A stretch of 64,000 nucleotides of DNA from an uncultured Prevotellaceae bacterium. GTDB taxonomy: Bacteria; Bacteroidota; Bacteroidia; Bacteroidales; Bacteroidaceae. How positions within the stretch are numbered: the first letter of the stretch is position 1; every line of letters starts with the position of its first letter. A model generated the notes under the pieces. The model was not told where the DNA came from. It made no database searches and saw nothing but the letters and a program-made list of their open reading frames with translations. Positions 1 through 8,400 of the stretch are shown one piece after another. The position numbers and the translations under genes are program-made. The DNA lies in assembly GCA_900316475.1 (NCBI GenBank), contig ONDA01000004.1:34353-98352 (forward strand), read 5' to 3'.

Positions 1-1274
1 CGGAAGGTCAGTTCCCAGTTGGCCGTACCGCTGGAGGGTACAATCTGCAGGAAGGCATTCTCCGAGATACTATCGGCCACCAGGCGGATAGGCGTATAGC
101 GGCAGCTCTTCTCCGGCGGGACGATGAGCCACGTAGCCTCACCCTCGGTCCACAGCTCCTTGAAATAGGTCTTCACGGGGTCGAAGGGCCACTCGTCGGT
201 CTTGTACAGAACGCCATTGCTGCACTGCAGCTTACGGGCACCGTAGAGGATACCTCCCGGCTCGAAAGGCTTCTGGAAGACGTGATAGACAGGCTTGCCG
301 GCCACATAGCCCTTGCGCCAGTTGCGATAGGGCACCGACACCAGTGAGTCGGTGGTGGTCAGCTGGTCGGTCAAGTTGAAGACGGCATCGTCGAACAAGG
401 CGCGTGTGGTCCAGTAACGCTGCAGTGAGTCGCGCTTCTGGTAAGACTCGTCATAGACGAAGTACTTGGTGACCTTGTTCCATGCACGCTCCCAGCCGGC
501 AGCCGTAGGAGCCACCATCCAGAAGGCAGAGTCCTCGGCGTTGATCAGGCCGATAGCTTCCAGCATACGGTTGCGCTCGTAGACGACAGAGTCTTCATAC
601 ACGGGGACGCCCTCTTCGTAACCGCTGATGACAGAGGCGTTGGGGTCGAACTCGTCCCATTCATACTGACGAAGGCTGGCGCCGACAGGCGTCATCTCGT
701 GGTCGTCACAGAGTGCCTCGTAGAGGTTGTAGCCGTAAGGCAGTGCCCGCGACATCACATGGATGACACCATTCTTAGCGTGCTGGTTGCCCTTGATGAC
801 GGGAATGCCCTGAACGGTGCTCTCCGTCAGCTTGAGGCTCTTGCCGTTCATCATGCGGAGGTCCTGCGGAACAGTCTTCAGCGAGGTGGTCATACGCGAC
901 ATGTGGTTGAAGACAAAGGCTTTCTCCACCATCGAGTCGCCGGGAGCCGTCTTTACGAGGTTCAGCAGCGAGTCCTTGTTAAAAGTGCCGTTGACCGGAG
1001 CCATGACGGTGAAAGCCTGTCCGCCACGAAGAAGGTCGGCATAGCTTACACCTCTCTTCTTATGCATACGGAAGATCTCGGTCTTCTCGAGCACCTCACA
1101 GAAGTCCGTCAACTGAGGATCAGACGAGAGTTGCTCCCACAGGGTGCCGCCAACGCCGCTGTCGACGGACGGCTCGTAGTGATCGTCCCAATCGGTGCAG
1201 GCAGCGAGGGCTGCGGCAAAGCCGCAACCTACTGCCATCGAAAGGGCTATATTCTTGAAACTCTTATTATTCAT
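1..1274 (-). CDS. Fasciclin-domain surface lipoprotein, 3'-truncated by window edge
   Basis: The reading frame starts at an ATG at 1274 (MNNKSFKN...) and stays open to the window edge, so the C-terminus is missing. The N-terminus is a lipoprotein signal with a lipobox (ALAAC, Cys26) followed by acidic residues, which in Bacteroidetes fits outer-membrane lipoproteins exported to the surface. Segments such as QAFTVMAPVNGTF and the later GVIHVMSRALPYG resemble fasciclin (FAS1) repeats. It is the last visible gene of the five-gene SusC/SusD operon, 40 bp after its paralogue. Role in surface binding or adhesion is inferred from the family; no ligand can be named. Confidence 0.75.
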   Translation of the reverse strand, partial: MNNKSFKNIALSMAVGCGFAAALAACTDWDDHYEPSVDSGVGGTLWEQLSSDPQLTDFCEVLEKTEIFRMHKKRGVSYADLLRGGQAFTVMAPVNGTFNKDSLLNLVKTAPGDSMVEKAFVFNHMSRMTTSLKTVPQDLRMMNGKSLKLTESTVQGIPVIKGNQHAKNGVIHVMSRALPYGYNLYEALCDDHEMTPVGASLRQYEWDEFDPNASVISGYEEGVPVYEDSVVYERNRMLEAIGLINAEDSAFWMVAPTAAGWERAWNKVTKYFVYDESYQKRDSLQRYWTTRALFDDAVFNLTDQLTTTDSLVSVPYRNWRKGYVAGKPVYHVFQKPFEPGGILYGARKLQCSNGVLYKTDEWPFDPVKTYFKELWTEGEATWLIVPPEKSCRYTPIRLVADSISENAFLQIVPSSGTANWELTF

Positions 1275-1314
1275 AATTTTCAATTATCAATTATCAATTT
1301 TCAATTATCAATTA
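1275..1314. repeat. Short AT-rich word repeat (ATTGATA/ATTGAAA) between operon genes
   Basis: The whole spacer between the two last fasciclin genes is built from iterated TTGATAATTGA-type words. A related array lies at 47484-47513 before yajC. No promoter box is seen in it, so co-transcription across it is likely. Confidence 0.6.
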
Positions 1315-3318
1315 TCAATGCTGATCCTCGCCCTCGGGACTGCCATAGACACTCTTCGGGCAGATTTCCAGATAGTTGAAGTTACAATAATTCTCAGGAT
1401 TATCGAGCACCTGGCGCAGACGCAGGTAGTAAACCTTGTCCGGGTCTAAGCTCTCAGTAGCCAGCACGCGACGGGTGGAGATGTTGTTGTTACGCAGACA
1501 ACCACCAGTATTGCCGGTGCCGCCCTGGTACCACACGTCCATTGCCTTCATGAAGCCACGGTTGTGGAGGGCCTTGTCCTGCATCTTGATTTCCTCAGCC
1601 GACTTGGCACCTTCAGAACCATCGGAGATAAAGCCAATCTCAGGATCGGTGGGGTAGATACGCATATCGACAGGAATACCGCAGGGGACGTTGTTCAGAT
1701 AAGCCTGAATAACACCACGTTCCTCATTAGGCGTATAGCCAATACGAATCTCGTAAGTACCCTTCTTCGGGACACACGGCAGACGGAGCGTCACGTCGAA
1801 ACGGCCGCTGATAACGACCACGCCGCCCATGAAGGAAGCCCACCATACATCGTTGCCGGTGACACCGACGAAGCTCTCGTCGCTCATCTGCCAGCCGTCG
1901 GTGAAGCCCTTCTTGAAACCACGCAGCGAGTTTCCGATGTCGTCCTTGTGGTTACGGCCGTCGCAGTTCATGAAGTCGCGGCTCAGCGTCGACGGGTGGA
2001 AACGCATACGGCAGTTGAAGATGACGTCACGCGTGTGGGTATTAAAGGTCAGGATATCATCAATGTAATGATAGAAACCGTTCAAAGCCTGCTGGTCGGT
2101 CTTACCCGACTCTGAGGGAGCCAGCACCTTCACGCCACGGCTCTGGTCGTCATAGAGACGGGCCATCAGTCCGCGACGGTTGATGAACACGCCCTGATCG
2201 CTGCCCGACGGCATAGCCAGACGTACCAGCGTACCGGGACACATCGTCTCGTAGAACTCCTCGGGGTCGGCGAGACTGGTCTTCCAGCACTGCGAGGTGA
2301 GCTCGTTGCCGACAAGGTCGTTATACATAATGATACGGTTCAGCAGGTGGTAGCTGACGAAGCGGTTCAGCGGGTTCTTGCGATGCGTAAAGTCGTGGTC
2401 ATACTGTCCGGCATCCTCGGGATAGGTAGCGTCATAGATACGCTTGGCGTAAGCCTTCAGGTCCTCGATGTTGTTGATGCCATTGCGGTGGTAGACGGAG
2501 TCGGGCTCTACGAAGGCCGTGAACTTGAAGTAGCGGTTGCTGACCCAGAGACAGGTCATGTAGGGGTTACCGTTGTTCAAGCAGCGCTCCTGCGTGCCAA
2601 GTGTGACAGAGTCGACACCGATGCTGTAATGCTCGTCCATATACTCATGCAGCGAGTCGTCGAGGTGCGTCAGTCGCAGGGCTTCGCAGAAGAGCGTGAT
2701 GGTAGTGTCTTCGCGCATCTTCTCAGGCAGGAAGTCCGTGCTCGACGAGAGCACGCGGTCGACGATATGAACCACGCCATTGGTCACAGAGTCGTTAAAC
2801 TCCGTCATGCGCGAGTTCTTGTTGACATAGTAGATGAGGCGGTTGCCGTTGGTCACGTCTGAGTCACTCGACCAGGTGATATACTGGTCCAGCATGTTCA
2901 GGCCAACGTTACCCTCGGGCACGTCGGAGGTGAAGAAAGCACCCTTGCGGATGATATGGGTACGGGCAAGAGAGTCGCAGATGTTCTGCGGAATACCTGC
3001 CACCGAGCCATAGCCGTTGTTCTGAATGTACTGTGCCATGGCATCATTCGTAGGAGCAAAGAGCGTATAGCGGCCGTAGGTGGTCATCAGCGAGAAGTAG
3101 GGCGTGCGCTTCAGCAGGGCTGTAAACTCGCTGAAACGGTCCTGGTTGGTCTCAAGGAAGGCACCGGCCGTCATCTTCTGGGCAGTGTACATACTCTCGG
3201 GGACGTCGTCATCGTTATCCACGCAGGAGAAGAACAGCGGCATGGACATCAGGGCGATGACCGACAGCACCTGTACCTGGCCACTTATCTGACGAAATAT
3301 TGTTGTTATCTTTTTCAT
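1315..3318 (-). CDS. Fasciclin-domain surface lipoprotein, 667 aa
   Basis: The start is MKKITTIF at 3318. A signal peptide ends in a lipobox with Cys32 followed by VDNDDDV, an acidic stretch typical of surface-exposed Bacteroidetes lipoproteins. A FAS1-type core is visible around residues 85-125 (YTLFAPTNDAMAQYI) and 175-195 (NGVVHIVDRVLSSS), with a second, more divergent one around residues 300-440. The C-terminal ~200 residues look like a separate beta-rich domain. It lies 38 bp downstream of susD and is probably an accessory surface component of the same transport complex. Substrate unknown. Confidence 0.8.
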   Translation of the reverse strand: MKKITTIFRQISGQVQVLSVIALMSMPLFFSCVDNDDDVPESMYTAQKMTAGAFLETNQDRFSEFTALLKRTPYFSLMTTYGRYTLFAPTNDAMAQYIQNNGYGSVAGIPQNICDSLARTHIIRKGAFFTSDVPEGNVGLNMLDQYITWSSDSDVTNGNRLIYYVNKNSRMTEFNDSVTNGVVHIVDRVLSSSTDFLPEKMREDTTITLFCEALRLTHLDDSLHEYMDEHYSIGVDSVTLGTQERCLNNGNPYMTCLWVSNRYFKFTAFVEPDSVYHRNGINNIEDLKAYAKRIYDATYPEDAGQYDHDFTHRKNPLNRFVSYHLLNRIIMYNDLVGNELTSQCWKTSLADPEEFYETMCPGTLVRLAMPSGSDQGVFINRRGLMARLYDDQSRGVKVLAPSESGKTDQQALNGFYHYIDDILTFNTHTRDVIFNCRMRFHPSTLSRDFMNCDGRNHKDDIGNSLRGFKKGFTDGWQMSDESFVGVTGNDVWWASFMGGVVVISGRFDVTLRLPCVPKKGTYEIRIGYTPNEERGVIQAYLNNVPCGIPVDMRIYPTDPEIGFISDGSEGAKSAEEIKMQDKALHNRGFMKAMDVWYQGGTGNTGGCLRNNNISTRRVLATESLDPDKVYYLRLRQVLDNPENYCNFNYLEICPKSVYGSPEGEDQH

Positions 3319-3356
3319 TTCTTATAGGTCGTTAAATAGGTTACAATGACTTTAAC

Positions 3357-5069
3357 TTAACGCTGATACTGAGAGTCCTCACCATTGGTGAATGCCGGGT
3401 TCTGCTGGAGCAGCGGGTTCACCTTGATTTCACTCTTAGCATAGGGGAAGTAGATGATGTTCAGGTCGGCCATCTTGATGGCAATGGCGTTGGCATCCTT
3501 ACTCTCGTACTTACTCTTGACGCAGGAGACGAGGTAGCTCGTGTTGCCGTCACGGCGCGAGCGGCGTACGAGGTCGTACCAGCGCTTGCCCTCGAACATC
3601 AGTTCACGGCGACGCTCGTCGAACACCAGGTTCTCCATGGCGGTCTTCGAGTTGGTGTAGTCGGCGCTCTTCAGGGTCGACGTCAGGTTGTTGGCGCGCT
3701 TGTAGACGGTGTTCACGAGATTGAAAGCCTCTTCGTAGTCGCCTTCGCCACCACGCTCCACAAGAGCCTCAGCCTTGATGAGCAGCATCTCGCTCAAGCG
3801 GTAGAAGATCCAGGAGGCGTTGTCCGAGTTACGCAGATGCTGTTCGAGACGCAGGCCGGCCTCGTTGCTCAGGTTCTTTGTCTGGAAATTCACCGAGCTA
3901 CGTACATACTTACCGATATACATCGTGTTTCCTGAGGCTCTGAAGTTCTCATAGAAACGGCAGTCGGAAGATTTGAACAGCGGGTTCTTGTTCGTAATGA
4001 CATTATCCATGCTGGGGAACGACAGCTCGTTGGCTCTCAGTCGGCCGTTAGGCGTGTTGTCGTTACCATAGAACGAGCCTACCCAGCCGTTGGAGGTGTG
4101 CGTGAACTTCAGCTCAAAGATACTCTCGAAGGAGTTGCCGTCGCCGAAGATCTCGTTGTAGGTACGTCCGCAGTTGTTGGTACCCTCAGGCATCTCGAGA
4201 ATCATGGGCACGCCGTCGACATACTGGATATAGGTAATATCGCCGACACGCGTCTTCAGTTCCTCGTACTGCTGGCGCTTGTAGTCGATGACCATGTCAG
4301 CATACTTGATGGCGTTGTCCCAGTCCTGCTTCCACAGATAGAGGTCGGCCAGGAGCGCCCAGATGGCGACGCGGGTGATGCGGCTGGTGTTCTCTTCAGG
4401 CAGTGTGAAATAGCTGCCGCTGACGGTCTCCAGCTTATAGCGGCGCACGGCGTAGTCCTTGACACTCTCCAGGTTGGTAATCAGGGAGTCGAGCACAGCG
4501 TTGAACGGTGTGGCAGCCTTGACGTAGTTCTGCGTATCATCGATACTGGCCTCCGTGGTGTAAGGAACGTCACGGAACGTACGGATGAGGTAGAAGTAGC
4601 AGAGGGCACGCAGGGTAGACACCTCAGCGATGTCGCTCCTCATCTCAGCCTCGCTGTAGTTAGGGTCGGTAGCCTGCACTTCAGGGGCATAGTGACAGAG
4701 GATATTACAACGGTTGATGCACTCATAGAGTTTCGACCAGTTGCAATAGGGATTGGTAGGCAGAAGGTTCTCCTTCAGGATTTCGGAGACCTCGTTAGGC
4801 ACATTAGCTCCGGCAAAGAGGTTGTCGGAACGAAGCTCGCTCCACAGTCCGATACGGTTCATGGCATCGGAACTCTGCAGGGACACGTAGCAGCTGGCCC
4901 GGACACTTTCCACGTCGCTCTTCTGCGTCCAGTAGTTCTCGAGCACCACGTCGTTCAGTGGCAGGATGTCGAGGAAGTCAGAGCAGGAGGCGAGACCCAG
5001 GACGGCAGTGGCACAGCCACAGCCAACTGCGAACTTCACGCTATATTTCTTTATTATATTAGTAATCAT
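3357..5069 (-). CDS. SusD/RagB family nutrient-binding outer-membrane lipoprotein
   Basis: 570 aa. A lipoprotein signal ends at Cys29 (GLASCSDF), and the N-terminal LDILPLNDVVLENYWTQKSDVE is the classic SusD start. Helical TPR-like segments follow (RALCYFYLIRTFRDVPY, YLWKQDWDNAIKYADMVI). The C-terminal FDERRRELMFEGKRWYDLVR is the family signature. SusD proteins cap the SusC barrel and bind oligosaccharide or peptide on the cell surface. It sits 31 bp after susC in the operon. The substrate cannot be told from the sequence; no glycoside hydrolase is encoded within the visible operon. Confidence 0.95.
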   Translation of the reverse strand: MITNIIKKYSVKFAVGCGCATAVLGLASCSDFLDILPLNDVVLENYWTQKSDVESVRASCYVSLQSSDAMNRIGLWSELRSDNLFAGANVPNEVSEILKENLLPTNPYCNWSKLYECINRCNILCHYAPEVQATDPNYSEAEMRSDIAEVSTLRALCYFYLIRTFRDVPYTTEASIDDTQNYVKAATPFNAVLDSLITNLESVKDYAVRRYKLETVSGSYFTLPEENTSRITRVAIWALLADLYLWKQDWDNAIKYADMVIDYKRQQYEELKTRVGDITYIQYVDGVPMILEMPEGTNNCGRTYNEIFGDGNSFESIFELKFTHTSNGWVGSFYGNDNTPNGRLRANELSFPSMDNVITNKNPLFKSSDCRFYENFRASGNTMYIGKYVRSSVNFQTKNLSNEAGLRLEQHLRNSDNASWIFYRLSEMLLIKAEALVERGGEGDYEEAFNLVNTVYKRANNLTSTLKSADYTNSKTAMENLVFDERRRELMFEGKRWYDLVRRSRRDGNTSYLVSCVKSKYESKDANAIAIKMADLNIIYFPYAKSEIKVNPLLQQNPAFTNGEDSQYQR

Positions 5070-5100
5070 AATTCTTAATATCTAATTTCTAATTCCTCAT

Positions 5101-8100
5101 TTAGAACTGAATGGTCACGCCACCGGTGAATGACTTCGAGCGCGGTGTCTGGGCATTATCGGTCACGATACCCATTGAACCGTAGCCCACCTCGGGGTCA
5201 GCACCTGAGTACTTGGTCAGACAGAACAGGTTGTTGGCCGAGACGTAGAAGTTGAGCTGGGTCAGTCCGATTTTCTTGATGAGTTTCGGATCGAACGAGT
5301 AGCTGAGCTGTGCGTAGTTCAGACGGATGAAGGAGCCGTCCTCGACGAAGCGGTCGGAACCTAAGTAGTTGTAACCGGCCTGACGGAGAGCGCGGGGAAT
5401 CTCGGTGATGTCACCCTCGACACGCCAGCGCCAGTTGACGGCGGCACTCTGGTTATTGTTGTCGTACATCTTCTCTGCGTTCATGCGGGCAGCGTTGATG
5501 ATCTTGTTGCCGTAGCGGAAGTTGAACTGGCTGTTCAGCGACCAGCGTCCGTAGTGGAGCTTGAAGCCGAAACCGCCGGTGAACTTAGGCAGTGACGAAC
5601 CGAGGTAGACGATGTCGAGCTCGTCAATCTGGCCGTCGTGGTTGATATCCTCGTAGATGGCATCGCCACCACGGAACACCTTCGTCTCGTCCTTCGAACC
5701 GCCGTAGCAGAACATCATCGGCGTGGTCATGCCGTTCTCGTCGACGATGACGTTGCCGTCAGCATCGCGGGCAACAGGGGCATTGGGGCCGCTGACGCCG
5801 GGCACCTCGACCGGAGAGTAGTCGCTGTACTGATAGACACCCTTGTAGCGGAAGCCGTAGATACTACCCATAGCCGTGTTCAGCTCGACACGTGTGAGAT
5901 AAGAACCGTTCTGGCGGTTGAACTCGCCGTTCAGGGTTGCCAGATAGGTCTCGTCCATAGCAGTGATGGTGTTCTTGTTGTTAGCAAAGGTGATGTTGAA
6001 GTCAGCCGAGAACTTGCCGAGCTTGACAATGCGGTTACCGTTCAGGTTGAACTCCCAACCGACGTTCTTCATGTCGCCGACATTCTGGTAGGCCAGCGTG
6101 GGGAAGCCCGACGATGTGGGGATACCACGGCCGGAGATAAGCAGGTCGGAGGTGTACTGCCAATAGAACTCGACATTACCGGTGATGCGCTCGTTGAAGA
6201 AGCCGAAGTCGGTACCGATGTTGTAGGTCTCCTTCTGCTCCCACTTCAGGCTCTTCATCTGAATGTTGGCAGGAGCGACACTCGTTCCGACGCTCAGATA
6301 GCCGGCGCCCTTGGTGTAACGGCTGTAGAACAGACCCTCGCTGCCGGGCTGGCGACCGACGATACCCCAACCTGGACGGATAGAGAGCATCGAGACGAAG
6401 GGCAGTGTCTTCTGGAACCAAGGCTCCTTGCTGATGTTATAACGCAGCGAGACGGCGGGGAAGTTACCCCAGCGCTGGTCGTCGCCGAACTTGGTAGAAC
6501 CGTCGCGACGGACGGAGAAGTCGACCATGTAACGGCCCTTGTAGGCATAGTGTGCAGAGTAGGTGAAGTAGAGGCTGCGCCACTGGCCGCTACCTGTAGC
6601 GATGTTGCTGATGATACCCTCGGCAGCCGTACTCTGGATAGAACCGCTGGGCAGACCCCAGAGGCCGGTAGCCTGCGATGACGACGTACCGCTGGTGAGC
6701 TGGCCACGGAGCATCATCGTCAGCGAGTGGTCGGTATTGCGGAAGTGCGGCGTGAAGGTCAGCGTGTGAGTCGTGGTGACACCGAGGCTCTTGTCGGAGT
6801 TCGACGACACCTTGTTACTCTCGCCGTCGCTCCAGCCCTTCGTGCTCAGCGACAGGGGCATGTACTGGTCGTTATATTTATTAAAGATGTTAAACACGAC
6901 CTTGCCCTCATAGTCCAGACGGGTGTGCTCTTCGTCAAGACCCAGCAGACGGTAGTTCAGCTTGAACTCAGGCGTAATGTTATAGCTGGTATCCTCGTTC
7001 TTGGCCAGGTATGCCAGTGCCACAGGGTTCTTCATGTCGCGCTGGTCCTTCAGCTCCTCTGAGGCGTTGGGCAGCATGGCATAGTAGTCGGCCAGGTCGT
7101 TGCCGTAGCGGTCCTGCTCGTAGACAGAGAGGTTAGGCATACGCTTATAGGCAATACCAAGGAGGTCACCGTTGTTCATGTGGTTCTTGGTGTAGGTCAG
7201 GGCGATGTTGGTCTCAATCTTGATACGGTCGCTGACGAAATAGTCAAGGTTCACGCGCGAGGTGAAGCGGTCAAGCTTCTGCTCGATGATAGAACCCGTC
7301 TCATGGTCATAACCGGCACCGACACGGAAGTTGGCCTTCTCACCACCACCACTCAGGGCGAGGTAGTAGTTCTGGCGCCAACCGGTCTTCTTGACCTCGT
7401 CAAGCCAGTCGGTGTTGTTGTTGTACATCTCATACTCCGAGAAGGCGGGATTGTAGTTGATTTCCTTGATGTCGCTGGCGGCATCGCTCATCTGCGGGTT
7501 GAAGTACTCTTCCTTCAGCAGCATGGTGTACTCGTCGCCCGTCAGCATGTTGTAGCCCTTGGGCTGGTAGGTACCGGTGAGTCGAGCGCTGAAGTTGACG
7601 CGGGTCTTACCACGGGCACCGCGCTTCGTCTTGATCTCGATGACACCGTTAGAACCCTGCGAACCCCAGATGGCAGTAGCGGCAGCGTCCTTCAGCACGG
7701 AGATGCTCTCGATATCCTCGGGGTTGACGTTGAGCAGCTCGGCAAACTTCTCGTCGTTGGCATTGGAGAAGTCGAAATTGTTGACGTTGCTCTCCCAGAC
7801 GTTGCCGTCGACCACGATCAGCGGCTCGCTCGAACCGTTGATGGACGACACACCACGCAGGCGCATCGACGTGCCCTTACCGAGGTCACCGCCTGCCACG
7901 ATGTCCAGACCGGCGATACGTCCCTGAAGGGCCTCGTCGACGGTGGTGATGGCCAGACCCTCGAACTCTTTCATGTCAATGCTCTGGCGAGCGGTAGAAA
8001 TCTCATCCACGGGGATGGCCAGACCCGAGCCCTGCGCCTTGCGCTTGGCGGTGACGGTCACCTCCTTGATCTGAGTGGCATCCGACATGCGGATGGCGAA

Positions 8101-8394
8101 CTTGGTCTTGTTGATAGCCAGGGTCTGCGTCTTGTAACCGACGTACGACACGCGGAGCTTGTCCTTCGGGTTCTTCAACTTGAACGAGAAGTTACCGCTC
8201 ATATCGGTCTGGGCCGAGGCCACGATACGGTTGGCCGCATCAATCTCGACGACATTGGCCATCATGACAGGGCCGAAGGCATCGGTCACCGTACCGCTGA
8301 TGATGTCGCCAGCTTTCTGGGCGAAGGTATTGAGCGTTGACAGTTGGCAGCCAATCGCAATCAAACCTAATATTCTGAATAGTCTTTTATTCAT
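5101..8394 (-). CDS. SusC/RagA family TonB-linked outer-membrane transporter
   Basis: 1097 aa with a cleavable signal (to about residue 25), an N-terminal carboxypeptidase-regulatory-like domain (ISGTVTDAFGPV... to about residue 110), a TonB plug (LQGRIAGLDIVAGG, then ISVLKDAAATAIWGSQGSNGVI, the SusC signature) and a long beta-barrel ending in GGVTIQF with a terminal Phe. The family imports large ligands with TonB energy. It overlaps nothing: 6 bp from the upstream fasciclin gene and 31 bp from susD, so it is in the middle of an operon rather than at its head. The Plug-STN secretin domain seen in anti-sigma-regulated receptors is absent. Confidence 0.96.
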   Translation of the reverse strand: MNKRLFRILGLIAIGCQLSTLNTFAQKAGDIISGTVTDAFGPVMMANVVEIDAANRIVASAQTDMSGNFSFKLKNPKDKLRVSYVGYKTQTLAINKTKFAIRMSDATQIKEVTVTAKRKAQGSGLAIPVDEISTARQSIDMKEFEGLAITTVDEALQGRIAGLDIVAGGDLGKGTSMRLRGVSSINGSSEPLIVVDGNVWESNVNNFDFSNANDEKFAELLNVNPEDIESISVLKDAAATAIWGSQGSNGVIEIKTKRGARGKTRVNFSARLTGTYQPKGYNMLTGDEYTMLLKEEYFNPQMSDAASDIKEINYNPAFSEYEMYNNNTDWLDEVKKTGWRQNYYLALSGGGEKANFRVGAGYDHETGSIIEQKLDRFTSRVNLDYFVSDRIKIETNIALTYTKNHMNNGDLLGIAYKRMPNLSVYEQDRYGNDLADYYAMLPNASEELKDQRDMKNPVALAYLAKNEDTSYNITPEFKLNYRLLGLDEEHTRLDYEGKVVFNIFNKYNDQYMPLSLSTKGWSDGESNKVSSNSDKSLGVTTTHTLTFTPHFRNTDHSLTMMLRGQLTSGTSSSQATGLWGLPSGSIQSTAAEGIISNIATGSGQWRSLYFTYSAHYAYKGRYMVDFSVRRDGSTKFGDDQRWGNFPAVSLRYNISKEPWFQKTLPFVSMLSIRPGWGIVGRQPGSEGLFYSRYTKGAGYLSVGTSVAPANIQMKSLKWEQKETYNIGTDFGFFNERITGNVEFYWQYTSDLLISGRGIPTSSGFPTLAYQNVGDMKNVGWEFNLNGNRIVKLGKFSADFNITFANNKNTITAMDETYLATLNGEFNRQNGSYLTRVELNTAMGSIYGFRYKGVYQYSDYSPVEVPGVSGPNAPVARDADGNVIVDENGMTTPMMFCYGGSKDETKVFRGGDAIYEDINHDGQIDELDIVYLGSSLPKFTGGFGFKLHYGRWSLNSQFNFRYGNKIINAARMNAEKMYDNNNQSAAVNWRWRVEGDITEIPRALRQAGYNYLGSDRFVEDGSFIRLNYAQLSYSFDPKLIKKIGLTQLNFYVSANNLFCLTKYSGADPEVGYGSMGIVTDNAQTPRSKSFTGGVTIQF

Positions 8395-8400
8395 AGCTTA

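Noticed and set aside
4098-5078. 326-codon open frame on the plus strand over susD
   Set aside because: Antisense shadow of the SusD gene, with Val/Leu/His-biased composition and no domain.
7180-8340. 386-codon plus-strand frame over susC (and similar at 9787-10956)
   Set aside because: Opposite-strand shadows caused by GC-rich codon use; no start context or recognisable motif.
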